Positions 16,171 through 23,205 of a DNA stretch of 28,636 bases are shown here, piece after piece. Positions within the stretch are counted from its first letter, which is position 1; every line of letters starts with the position of its first letter. This DNA is from Lachnospiraceae bacterium. GTDB lineage: Bacteria > Bacillota > Clostridia > Lachnospirales > Lachnospiraceae. Location of the stretch: NCBI GenBank assembly GCA_017446125.1, contig JAFSRL010000063.1:1-28636 (forward strand), given 5' to 3'. The notes beneath the pieces are model-generated. The model ran no database searches, had not been told where the DNA came from, and was given only the letters and a program-made list of their open reading frames with translations. A program made the translations under genes and the position numbers.

Positions 16171-18327
16171 ATGGATGTTAGCGAGTATTTGGGAGTCTTT
16201 CTTGATGAAGCGAAAGAACACTTGCAGGCCCTGAACGACAGCATCATGACGCTCGAGCAGGAGCCGGACAACGAGGACTGCATCAACGAGATTTTCCGTG
16301 CCGCACACTCGATGAAGGGTATGGCCGGCACCATGGGATATAAGCGGATGCAGGATTTGACGCACGACATCGAGGACGTGTTCTCGGACGTGCGTAACGG
16401 TACCTTAAAGATTACGCCGAACATTGTCGACACGCTGTTCCAGTGCCTCGATGCCGTGCAGGCATACGTTGACAACATCACGGAGACACAGGACGAAGGC
16501 ACGGAAGACAACGCGAACCTGATTAAGGCACTCGCGGACATCCGTGCGGGCGGCGGCGGTGCGGCGGCTGCTCCGGCTGCGGAGGAAAAGGAAGCTGCCG
16601 CGGAAGACACCGCGGAGGAAGGCGCGGAAGAGGCTGCGCCTGCGGCACCTGTTAGCAACGCGGACGCTCCGTGGTACCGGATTAAGCTGGAGCCTTCCGC
16701 GAAGGCGGCTTTGGAAGAAGCAAAGAACGAAGGCAAGCATGTCTACGGCGTGCAGGTCTTTGTCGAAGAAACCTGTATTTTGAAGGCTGCGCGTGCCTTT
16801 CTGGTGTTTAAGGGATTGGAAGACATCGGTGAAGTCGTGGTTTCCGATCCGTCCACACAGGACATCGAGGATGAGCGCTTTGACTTGACCTTCTGCCTCA
16901 TCTTCATCACCGACCAGGCGCCCGAAAAGGTCGTGGAAATCGTGAAGTCGGTTTCCGAAATCGAGAAGGCGGAAATCGGTGAATATGATTTGGGCGGCGC
17001 CGCACAGGATGCGGAAGCGCAGGAAGGCGCGGAAGAGGCTGCGCCTGCGGCACAAACGCCTGAGGCGGAAGCACCCAAAGCGGCTTCGGCCCCGCCCGCA
17101 GCTGCACCTGCGGCAAAACCGGCAGCGGCACCCGCGGCAAAGGGCGGCGACAAGAAGCCGGTCGGAAAACCGGTTGTGTCAAGAACCGTCCGTGTCGACA
17201 TCGACAAGCTGGACGTCATGATGAACTTGGTTTCCGAGCTGATCATCGCGAAGAACTCGCTCATCAGTGCGGCGACGTCCTCCGGCGCTGTGGATAAGGC
17301 GGTGACCAGTCAGATCGAGTATCTGGAGAGCGTGACCACGAACCTGCACGAATCCGTGATGAAGGTTCGAATGGTTCCTCTGGAAAATACCTTACAGAAG
17401 TTCCCGCGCATGATCCGTGACCTGAACAAGTCGCTGGGCAAGAAGATGGAACTGACCATGACCGGTGAAGACACGGAAATGGACCGTACCGTGGTGGACG
17501 AGATCGGCGATCCGCTCATGCACCTGCTCAGAAACAGTGCGGACCACGGTTTGGAACCCACAGAGGTTCGCCTGGAGCGGGGCAAGCCCGAAGTCGGACA
17601 GATCTTCTTACACGCCTTCCAGGACGGCAACAACGTTGTCATCGAGGTGGGCGACGACGGTAACGGCATTGACGCGGAGGCGGTCAAGCAGCGTGCGATT
17701 GAGCGCGGTGTGGTGACGCCCGAGCAGGCGGAGGCGATGAGCGAAAAGGCCATCATCAACCTGCTCTTCAATCCGGGATTCTCGACCGCGAAGGTGGTTT
17801 CGGAAATCTCCGGCCGCGGTGACGGACTTGACGTGGTCAAGAGCAAGGTCGAGTCCTTATCCGGGGAGGAGGATGTCAGGACAAAGCTTGGCGAAGGCAG
17901 CACCTGGATCATCCGCTTGCCGCTGACACTTGCCATCATCCAGGCACTGATGGTCGAGGTGGGCGAAGAGAAGTACGCGATTCCGCTGGATTCCATCCAG
18001 ACAATCGAGGACGTCAAGCCCAGCGAGATCAAGTTCGTGGAGAACCGCGAGGTCATCAACTTAAGAGACACGGTCATTCCGCTCGTGTTCATGAACAAGA
18101 CCCTGGAGTGCGAATCGACAAGGGCACCGGAGGACGACATGGTGGTCGTTATCGTCCGCAAGGGCGAACAGCTTGCCGGACTTGTCATCGATACTCTGAT
18201 CGGACAGTTGGAGATTGTTATCAAGCCTTTGGGCAAGTACATGAAACGGTGCAAGTTCATTTCAGGCGCAACGATCTTAGGTGACGGCGGTATCGCGCTC
18301 ATCCTTGACGCGAACGCTTTGGTTTGA
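16171..18327 (+). CDS. cheA: Chemotaxis histidine kinase CheA
   Basis: A 718-residue kinase that reads receptor state and phosphorylates CheY and CheB. P1 (HPt, 1-~115) has His46 in FRAAHSMKGMAGTMGY. A first Ala/Glu/Pro-rich linker spans ~128-165, a P2-like domain ~167-275 and a second Ala/Pro linker ~275-325. P3 dimerisation begins with TVRVDIDKLDVMMNLVSELI. P4 ATPase has the N-box HLLRNSADHGLE, G1 VGDDGNGID and G2 GRGDGLDVV. P5 is the CheW-like C-terminus. Both linkers share an exact 33-bp direct repeat. GGAGGG precedes ATG 16171. Confidence 0.97.
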   Translation: MDVSEYLGVFLDEAKEHLQALNDSIMTLEQEPDNEDCINEIFRAAHSMKGMAGTMGYKRMQDLTHDIEDVFSDVRNGTLKITPNIVDTLFQCLDAVQAYVDNITETQDEGTEDNANLIKALADIRAGGGGAAAAPAAEEKEAAAEDTAEEGAEEAAPAAPVSNADAPWYRIKLEPSAKAALEEAKNEGKHVYGVQVFVEETCILKAARAFLVFKGLEDIGEVVVSDPSTQDIEDERFDLTFCLIFITDQAPEKVVEIVKSVSEIEKAEIGEYDLGGAAQDAEAQEGAEEAAPAAQTPEAEAPKAASAPPAAAPAAKPAAAPAAKGGDKKPVGKPVVSRTVRVDIDKLDVMMNLVSELIIAKNSLISAATSSGAVDKAVTSQIEYLESVTTNLHESVMKVRMVPLENTLQKFPRMIRDLNKSLGKKMELTMTGEDTEMDRTVVDEIGDPLMHLLRNSADHGLEPTEVRLERGKPEVGQIFLHAFQDGNNVVIEVGDDGNGIDAEAVKQRAIERGVVTPEQAEAMSEKAIINLLFNPGFSTAKVVSEISGRGDGLDVVKSKVESLSGEEDVRTKLGEGSTWIIRLPLTLAIIQALMVEVGEEKYAIPLDSIQTIEDVKPSEIKFVENREVINLRDTVIPLVFMNKTLECESTRAPEDDMVVVIVRKGEQLAGLVIDTLIGQLEIVIKPLGKYMKRCKFISGATILGDGGIALILDANALV
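16616..16648. repeat. Direct repeat copy 1 in cheA (33 bp exact)
   Basis: Identical over 33 bases to 17021-17053 and in the same reading frame; both copies encode EEGAEEAAPAA-like linker sequence. This copy is in the linker between P1 and the P2-like domain. Confidence 0.9.
17021..17053. repeat. Direct repeat copy 2 in cheA (33 bp exact)
   Basis: Second copy of the repeat at 16616-16648, offset by 405 bp (135 codons). It lies in the linker between the P2-like domain and P3, so the two copies bracket the P2-like domain in phase. Confidence 0.9.
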
Positions 18328-18347
18328 ACAGGAACGGAGGGAATCAC

Positions 18348-18863
18348 ATGGATGCATTGATGGCCGCTGAAAGCGGAGAAAATATTCAATATATCGTGAT
18401 CAAGTTAGGCGGGGAACAGTACGGAATCAACATCAAGTACATCGACAACATCGTCAGGATTCCGGCAATTACCCGTGTACCGAAGGTGGACGAATACATC
18501 AAGGGCGTGATCAACATCCGCGGAACCATCGTCCCCGTTATGAGCTTACGTCTTGTCATGGACATGGATGACGACGAGATTACGGACAAGAGCCGTATCG
18601 TCATCATCAAGACGGAGTCTGACGACTTGATCGGTGTCATCGTGGATGAGGTCTATCAGGTACTGACCCTGAACACGAACAACATCGAAAAGGTCGCGCA
18701 CGACCCCAATTCCGCAAAGGCAAGCTTTATCACCGGTGTCGGCAAGTACGAAGGCGGGCTGGTATCCATTCTGGATCTTGCCTCGATTGAGCTTGACAAC
18801 ATCGACGGAAAAGCGAATGCCCGCAAGGAAGACAAGAAGGAAGGCAAGAAGGACAACAAGTAA
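18348..18863 (+). CDS. cheW: Chemotaxis coupling protein CheW
   Basis: A 171-residue adaptor that links chemoreceptors to CheA. It consists of one CheW domain: VIKLGGEQYGINIKYIDNIV, then ITRVPKVDEYIKGVINIRG and IGVIVDEVYQVL are the standard conserved blocks. A Lys/Asp/Glu-rich tail of about 15 residues (KEDKKEGKKDNK) follows, an appendage not needed for the fold. The frame extends back to a TTG overlapping the cheA stop, but GGAGGG at 18336-18341 is correctly spaced only from ATG 18348. Confidence 0.95.
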   Translation: MDALMAAESGENIQYIVIKLGGEQYGINIKYIDNIVRIPAITRVPKVDEYIKGVINIRGTIVPVMSLRLVMDMDDDEITDKSRIVIIKTESDDLIGVIVDEVYQVLTLNTNNIEKVAHDPNSAKASFITGVGKYEGGLVSILDLASIELDNIDGKANARKEDKKEGKKDNK

Positions 18864-18874
18864 GACTTGATTTT

Positions 18875-18922
18875 ATGCTCGAAGGAATGCTCGAAGGAAG
18901 GAGACTGCCTTGGGTGAACTGA
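18875..18922 (+). other. Possible 15-codon leader ORF with 12-bp tandem duplication before cheC
   Basis: A 12-bp unit, ATGCTCGAAGGA, occurs twice in tandem at 18875-18886 and 18887-18898. The first ATG opens a 15-codon frame (MLEGMLEGRRLPWVN) ending with TGA at 18920-18922, thirteen bases into cheC in another frame. The duplication also multiplies AAGGA-type ribosome sites. Whether the mini-ORF is translated is not known, and it has no strong ribosome site of its own. Confidence 0.3.
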
Positions 18923-19545
18923 GTTTTGAACGGCTGACATCACAATATCTTGACATCTTGAAGGAAATCGGCAACATCGGGGCGGGCAACGCGACCAGCG
19001 CGCTTGCCCAGATGCTCGACACCAAGGTCGATATGAATGTGCCGCAGGTCAGGCTTTTGGATTTTAAGGAAGTCGGCGATCTGATGGGCGGCGCGGACCA
19101 GATCATGGCGGGAATTTATCTTGCCGTGGAGGGCGACATCGACGGTTCGATTATGTTTTTGTCCGGTGTCAAGAGTGCGAAGATTTTGGTCAATAAGATG
19201 ATGCAGCAGGAGCCGGAGGACGATTCGGAAGGGTTTACGGAAATCGAGCTTTCCGCTTTGCAGGAGATCGGGAACATCATTACCGGTTCGTATTTGAATT
19301 CGATGTCGATGCTGACGAACTTAAAGATGATTCCATCGGTTCCGTATATCGCGGTCGATATGGCGGGCGCGATTCTTTCGGTACCGGCGATTGAATTCGG
19401 CATGATGGGTGACTACATCATGCTCATTGAAACAAAGTTTTTCGACGACAGCGACCTAAACGGGTACTTTATCTTGCTTCCCGACATGGAATCCTGGAAG
19501 AAGATATTGAAGGCGCTGGGCGTCAGCGATGTGGATAACGGGTAA
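18910..19545 (+). CDS. cheC: CheY-P phosphatase CheC
   Basis: A 211-residue cytoplasmic phosphatase that dephosphorylates CheY-P and binds CheD for adaptation. Both active-site motifs are present: Glu19/Asn22 in LKEIGNIGAGNATSAL and Glu119/Asn122 in LQEIGNIITGSYLNS. The start is TTG 18910, preceded by AAGGAG ending at 18902, seven bases upstream. This gives MGELSFERLTSQYLDILKEIGNI, a normal CheC N-terminus. The overlapping mini-ORF and duplicated ribosome-like sites upstream could tune its expression. Confidence 0.95.
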   Translation: MGELSFERLTSQYLDILKEIGNIGAGNATSALAQMLDTKVDMNVPQVRLLDFKEVGDLMGGADQIMAGIYLAVEGDIDGSIMFLSGVKSAKILVNKMMQQEPEDDSEGFTEIELSALQEIGNIITGSYLNSMSMLTNLKMIPSVPYIAVDMAGAILSVPAIEFGMMGDYIMLIETKFFDDSDLNGYFILLPDMESWKKILKALGVSDVDNG

Positions 19546-19551
19546 AGTTTT

Positions 19552-20040
19552 TTGAACAATCTGATCAAAGTGGGAATGGCAGACTTAAATATCTGCGTCA
19601 GTCCGGATTCGATTACGACCATCGGGCTGGGGTCTTGCGTCGGTGTCGCAATCAGGGATCCGGTGACCAAGGTCGGCGGACTGGCACATGTCATGCTGCC
19701 GGATTCTACGGAAATTAAAGCGGCAACGGTCAATATCCCCAAATTTGCGGATACCGGCATCGAGGAGCTTGTGCGGCAGGTCGTCGCAAAGGGCGCTTTG
19801 AAGGCGCGCTTGGTTGCGAAGATTGCCGGCGGCGCCCAGATGTTTGCGTTCTCGGGCGGCGGCGGTGCGATGCGCGTGGGTGACAGGAACATGGCCGCGT
19901 GTTTGAAAAAATTACAGGAACTGCGGATTCCCGTGCTGGCACAGGATACCGGTGACTCTTACGGACGTACGGTCATCTTTTATCCTGAGACCGGAGATTA
20001 CGTCATCAAGGCGGTCGGGAAGCCGGAGAAAACGATATGA
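19552..20040 (+). CDS. cheD: Chemoreceptor glutamine deamidase CheD
   Basis: A 162-residue enzyme that deamidates receptor glutamines and whose binding to CheC forms part of the adaptation loop. The catalytic set is visible: Thr23, Cys29 in GLGSCVGVAIRD and His46 in GLAHVMLP, matching Thermotoga CheD Thr21/Cys27/His44. The C-terminal GDSYGRTVIFYPETGDYVIK is also typical. TTG 19552 gives MNNLIKVGMADLNI, which fits the family start; upstream there is only a weak GGGTAAAG. The last four bases overlap the next gene (ATGA). Confidence 0.95.
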   Translation: MNNLIKVGMADLNICVSPDSITTIGLGSCVGVAIRDPVTKVGGLAHVMLPDSTEIKAATVNIPKFADTGIEELVRQVVAKGALKARLVAKIAGGAQMFAFSGGGGAMRVGDRNMAACLKKLQELRIPVLAQDTGDSYGRTVIFYPETGDYVIKAVGKPEKTI

Positions 20041-20402
20041 CGGAAGCAACGGAACAGCAGGAGAAGAAACCGGATCCAAAACCGAAACGGAAACTGATTC
20101 CGCCGGTGTTTATGCTAAGCGCGGCGGCGGTTGTTTCGATTTATACGTATTTACAGGGATATGAGCTCGGACGCTGGCTGGTGATTTTGTTTAGCGTCAT
20201 GGTATTGTTCCTGATTCTGGGTCTTTGTTTTGAGTGGATGCTGGAATACTTTGAGAAGGTGAATACGGAACGCGCGGAGGCGGAACGAATCCGGATTCTG
20301 GAAGAGGCGGCGCAGCGTGCCGCGGAGGAAGAAGCCTCGGAGGCGACAGAGAACTTCGAGGATACGGACGCGCCGGAGGAAATGGAAGAGGCGGTCTCGT
20401 AA
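20037..20402 (+). CDS. Hypothetical two-TM protein between cheD and fliA
   Basis: A 121-residue protein I do not recognise by function. A Lys/Pro-rich cytoplasmic N-terminus (1-~22) is followed by two hydrophobic segments (about 24-40 and 46-66). The rest is a highly charged, probably coiled-coil tail (EKVNTERAEAERIRILEEAAQRAAEE) ending in an acidic stretch. It starts at ATG 20037 inside the cheD stop (ATGA overlap), so it is translationally coupled to cheD and is very likely a real gene. Fifteen bases separate it from fliA. A role at the membrane in motility is an inference from position only. Confidence 0.8.
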   Translation: MTEATEQQEKKPDPKPKRKLIPPVFMLSAAAVVSIYTYLQGYELGRWLVILFSVMVLFLILGLCFEWMLEYFEKVNTERAEAERIRILEEAAQRAAEEEASEATENFEDTDAPEEMEEAVS

Positions 20403-20417
20403 CAAGAAACAGATACG

Positions 20418-21182
20418 ATGGACGAAGCAGGCAAGGCGAAGCTCTGGAAAGAGTACGAAAAGCATAAGACGGACGACGTCAGGGAGCAGTTGATTTTGGA
20501 GTACGCACCGCTTGTCAAGTTGGTAGCGGGCAGGCTTTCGATGTACTTAGGGTTCAACGTGGAATACGACGATCTGGTGGGCTACGGCATCTTCGGCCTC
20601 ATCGACGCGATTGACAAGTTCGACACGATGAAGGACGTGAAGTTCGAAACCTACGCGTCCTTACGAATCCGCGGTGCGATTTTGGACCAGATCCGGAAGA
20701 TGGACTGGATTCCCAGAACCATCAGAGACCGTCAGAAGAAGATCGATCTGGCAATCCGCGAGGTCGAGGCGGAAAAGGGGCACGTCGCCACCGACGCGGA
20801 AGTCGCCGCGAAGATGAACATCTCAGAGGAAGAGTACGTCAACTGGCAGAGCCAGATGAAGGTGACGAACGTCGTTTCCTTGAACGAGTTCATGGAATCC
20901 GGCGCGGATGTTGCGCAGGACACCTCCGGCAATTCCCACTTCGAGGGACCGGAGGAGGCCATCGAAAAGCAGGAGCTCAAGGAGAAGCTTGCGGAGGCCT
21001 TGGAGGGCTTAACGGAAAAAGAAAAGAAGGTCGTTCTGTTGTACTACTACGAGGAACTGACGCTGAAGGAAATCGCGCATGTCTTAGAGGTTTCGGAATC
21101 GCGCGTATCGCAGCTTCATACCAGGGCGCTGCAGAAGATGAAGGACAAGCTGGGCAAGTATATGGGATTGTTAACCGGATAA
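20418..21182 (+). CDS. fliA: Flagellar sigma factor FliA (sigma-28 / SigD)
   Basis: A 254-residue sigma-70-family factor that transcribes late flagellar and chemotaxis genes. Region 2 is VEYDDLVGYGIFGLIDAIDKFD followed by KFETYASLRIRGAILDQIRK. Region 3 contains DWIPRTIRDRQKKID, and region 4 is LTEKEKKVVLLYYYEELTLK with ESRVSQLHTRALQKMK. Length and blocks match SigD/WhiG-type factors. No proper Shine-Dalgarno precedes ATG 20418, so translation may rely on coupling with the upstream gene. I saw no TAAA-N15-GCCGATAA-type target promoter inside this window. Confidence 0.96.
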   Translation: MDEAGKAKLWKEYEKHKTDDVREQLILEYAPLVKLVAGRLSMYLGFNVEYDDLVGYGIFGLIDAIDKFDTMKDVKFETYASLRIRGAILDQIRKMDWIPRTIRDRQKKIDLAIREVEAEKGHVATDAEVAAKMNISEEEYVNWQSQMKVTNVVSLNEFMESGADVAQDTSGNSHFEGPEEAIEKQELKEKLAEALEGLTEKEKKVVLLYYYEELTLKEIAHVLEVSESRVSQLHTRALQKMKDKLGKYMGLLTG

Positions 21183-21212
21183 GCAAAAGGGGGAGAAAAG
21201 AGAGGGAGGCTT

Positions 21213-22805
21213 ATGAACGGATATTTCCAGTTGTCGATCACGGAAAATGGCACGGGGGTCAAGGTCTTTCCGCCCACGGACGGCGGGAAATCAATTCTAA
21301 CGGCGGATGTCAGGGAGTACCTGGACACCCGCAACATTCAGTACGATATCAAGGCCGTTGATACGGCAGTGACGAATGCGGACGGGAATGTCGTTGTCTT
21401 TACCGAAGCGAAAATCTTACCGGAACGCGAATCTTACCGTCTTACGGTTTCCGACGATGAAATGATGGCGACCGCCTACTTCTACCCGCCCTCTGACGGT
21501 GCTCAGGGGGAGCTCATGACGGCGCAGGAGGTCCTGACGGACCTTTCTTACAAGAACATCACTTACGGCGTGCAAAAGGACGCCGTCGAGGCGTTTTTCG
21601 CAAAAAGAATGTACTGCACTGAGCTTGTGGTCGCGGAAGGAAAGCCCGTGAAGGAAGGCGTGGACGCTTCCATCGAGTACATGTTCAATTCGGATTTGCA
21701 CGCAAAACCTAAGATCAAGGAAGACGGTACGGTGGACTTCTTCAACCTGGATTTGATTTGTCACTGCCAGGCGGGAGACGTGCTTGCGAAGCTGACACCG
21801 GAGGATTTGGGCGAGGACGGCTGGAGTATTTATGATAAGCCGGTTTCCCCGCAGCAGGTGAAGCACCTGGATTTAAAGGGCAATAAGAACTGCGTGATTT
21901 CGGAGGACAAATTAACGCTGTCCGCCGGGGTTTCCGGCCATGTGAGCTTAAACCAGGGCGAGGTCATGGTCTCGAACGTCTACACCGTGGATAACGTCGA
22001 CGTGTCAACCGGCAACGTAAAGTATGACGGGTCGATTGTCATTTCCGGCGATGTGGATACGGGCTTTGAAGTCAACGCGACGGGCGACGTGGAGGTCAAG
22101 GGCAGCGTTGCCGGCGCAAAGATCAACGCAAAGGGCAACGTGGTTTTAAACCGCGGCATCAACGGCATGGGCAAGGGCGAGATCGTTGCCGGCGGAAACG
22201 TCGTGACGAAGTACATCGAATCCGCGTCCGTCAGGGCAGGCGGCACGGTGAGTGCGGAGTCCATCATGCACTCGAAGGTGATGGCGGGCACGGAGATTTA
22301 TGTCGACGGAAAGCGCGGCTTCATTTCCGGCAGCCAGGTGAGCGCCAAGGAGCGCATCACCGCAAAGACCTTGGGCAGCGAAATGGGCGCAAACACGCTT
22401 GTGGAGGTGGGGGTTGACCCGACCGTCAAGGAGCGCGTCAAGAAGATGCAGGCACAGATCGCGGACGCGGAAAAGAAGCGCGAAGCCATTCAGCCCACGC
22501 TGCAGAATTTCATGAAGCTCTTAAAGTCCGGCGCAAAGCTAAACGAGCAGCAGACGAAGTTTGCGCAGCAGACCCTGACACAGAATAAGATTTTAGAAGG
22601 CCTGATTGCAAAGAATACCGCAGAGATTGAGCGCGCGAAGGAGCTCATGCAGGAGGCGAAGCGCGCGGAAATCATCGTGAACGATAACTGTTACCCCGGA
22701 ACGACGATCGGAATCTCCGATTTGTCGATGAACATCAAGGCTCCGGTACGGTTTTCCAGATTTATCATCAAGGAAGGAGAAATCCGTATTGCACCGGTGA
22801 ATTAA
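21213..22805 (+). CDS. FapA/DUF342 flagellar assembly protein A
   Basis: A 530-residue protein of the DUF342 (FapA) family. The N-terminal half (about 1-230) is the FapA N-domain, including ASIEYMFNSDLHAKPKIKED followed by a FFNLDLICHCQAGDVLAKL stretch. Residues ~265-400 are short Gly/Val repeats such as GSIVISGDV, GDVEVKGSV and GKGEIVAGGNV that should fold as a right-handed beta-helix. A coiled coil (about 405-490) and a terminal beta segment follow. In Vibrio FapA affects flagellar localisation; elsewhere the family is linked to flagellar or envelope operons. GGGAGG precedes ATG 21213. Confidence 0.85.
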   Translation: MNGYFQLSITENGTGVKVFPPTDGGKSILTADVREYLDTRNIQYDIKAVDTAVTNADGNVVVFTEAKILPERESYRLTVSDDEMMATAYFYPPSDGAQGELMTAQEVLTDLSYKNITYGVQKDAVEAFFAKRMYCTELVVAEGKPVKEGVDASIEYMFNSDLHAKPKIKEDGTVDFFNLDLICHCQAGDVLAKLTPEDLGEDGWSIYDKPVSPQQVKHLDLKGNKNCVISEDKLTLSAGVSGHVSLNQGEVMVSNVYTVDNVDVSTGNVKYDGSIVISGDVDTGFEVNATGDVEVKGSVAGAKINAKGNVVLNRGINGMGKGEIVAGGNVVTKYIESASVRAGGTVSAESIMHSKVMAGTEIYVDGKRGFISGSQVSAKERITAKTLGSEMGANTLVEVGVDPTVKERVKKMQAQIADAEKKREAIQPTLQNFMKLLKSGAKLNEQQTKFAQQTLTQNKILEGLIAKNTAEIERAKELMQEAKRAEIIVNDNCYPGTTIGISDLSMNIKAPVRFSRFIIKEGEIRIAPVN

Positions 22806-22832
22806 AAGCGGTATGCTTTTGGGAGGTGAACC

Positions 22833-23198
22833 ATGGCAATCAACCGGATTGATTTTCAGGGAAGCATCATGCGAACCGGCGATTACTCACAAAAACAGGG
22901 TGAGGACGCAAAAATCGCGCAGGACCAGAACGTCTTTCATTCGGAGTTAAAAAAGGAGGTGGACGAACGCCGTACCACCGTAACCCAGACGAAAGAGACG
23001 GATGAGCTTCAGCACGAAAAACACGACGCAAAGGAGAAGGGGAAGAACGAATACCAGGGCGACGGCGGGCGCCGCCGCAGGGAAGCGGAAGCAAGCATCG
23101 ACCGGGAGGAGATGGAAAAGCTTGCGAAAAATGTAATCGACAAGAACGGGAGGCAGGTCGATTTACAGATTTCCAAAGGATTCGATTTTAAGGTATAA
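22833..23198 (+). CDS. Hypothetical charged, probably disordered protein
   Basis: A 121-residue protein with no function I can assign. It is very hydrophilic (Lys, Glu, Asp, Gln, Arg), has no membrane segment and is probably unstructured in the middle. The N-terminus MAINRIDFQGSIMRTGDYSQ and the C-terminus NVIDKNGRQVDLQISKGFDFKV look folded and conserved-like. A strong ribosome site (GGGAGGTG) precedes ATG 22833, and the position within the flagellar operon supports a real gene. A weak 6-bp hairpin (22804-22820) sits just before the ribosome site. Confidence 0.75.
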   Translation: MAINRIDFQGSIMRTGDYSQKQGEDAKIAQDQNVFHSELKKEVDERRTTVTQTKETDELQHEKHDAKEKGKNEYQGDGGRRRREAEASIDREEMEKLAKNVIDKNGRQVDLQISKGFDFKV

Positions 23199-23205
23199 TA
23201 GGGGA

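Noticed and set aside
15966..16736. Long minus-strand open frame (256 codons) over the end of cheB and the start of cheA
   Set aside because: It mirrors GC-rich plus-strand coding sequence, has low-complexity Ser/Ala composition, no ribosome site and overlaps two certain genes.
17310..18389. Minus-strand open frame of 359 codons opposite cheA
   Set aside because: Antisense shadow of the CheA P3-P5 domains; Ser/Thr-rich translation with no recognisable family.
23194..23199. TATAAT just before the coiled-coil gene, as a promoter
   Set aside because: It is part of the Val-stop codons of the previous gene, lacks a -35 at proper spacing, and would start transcription at the ATG.
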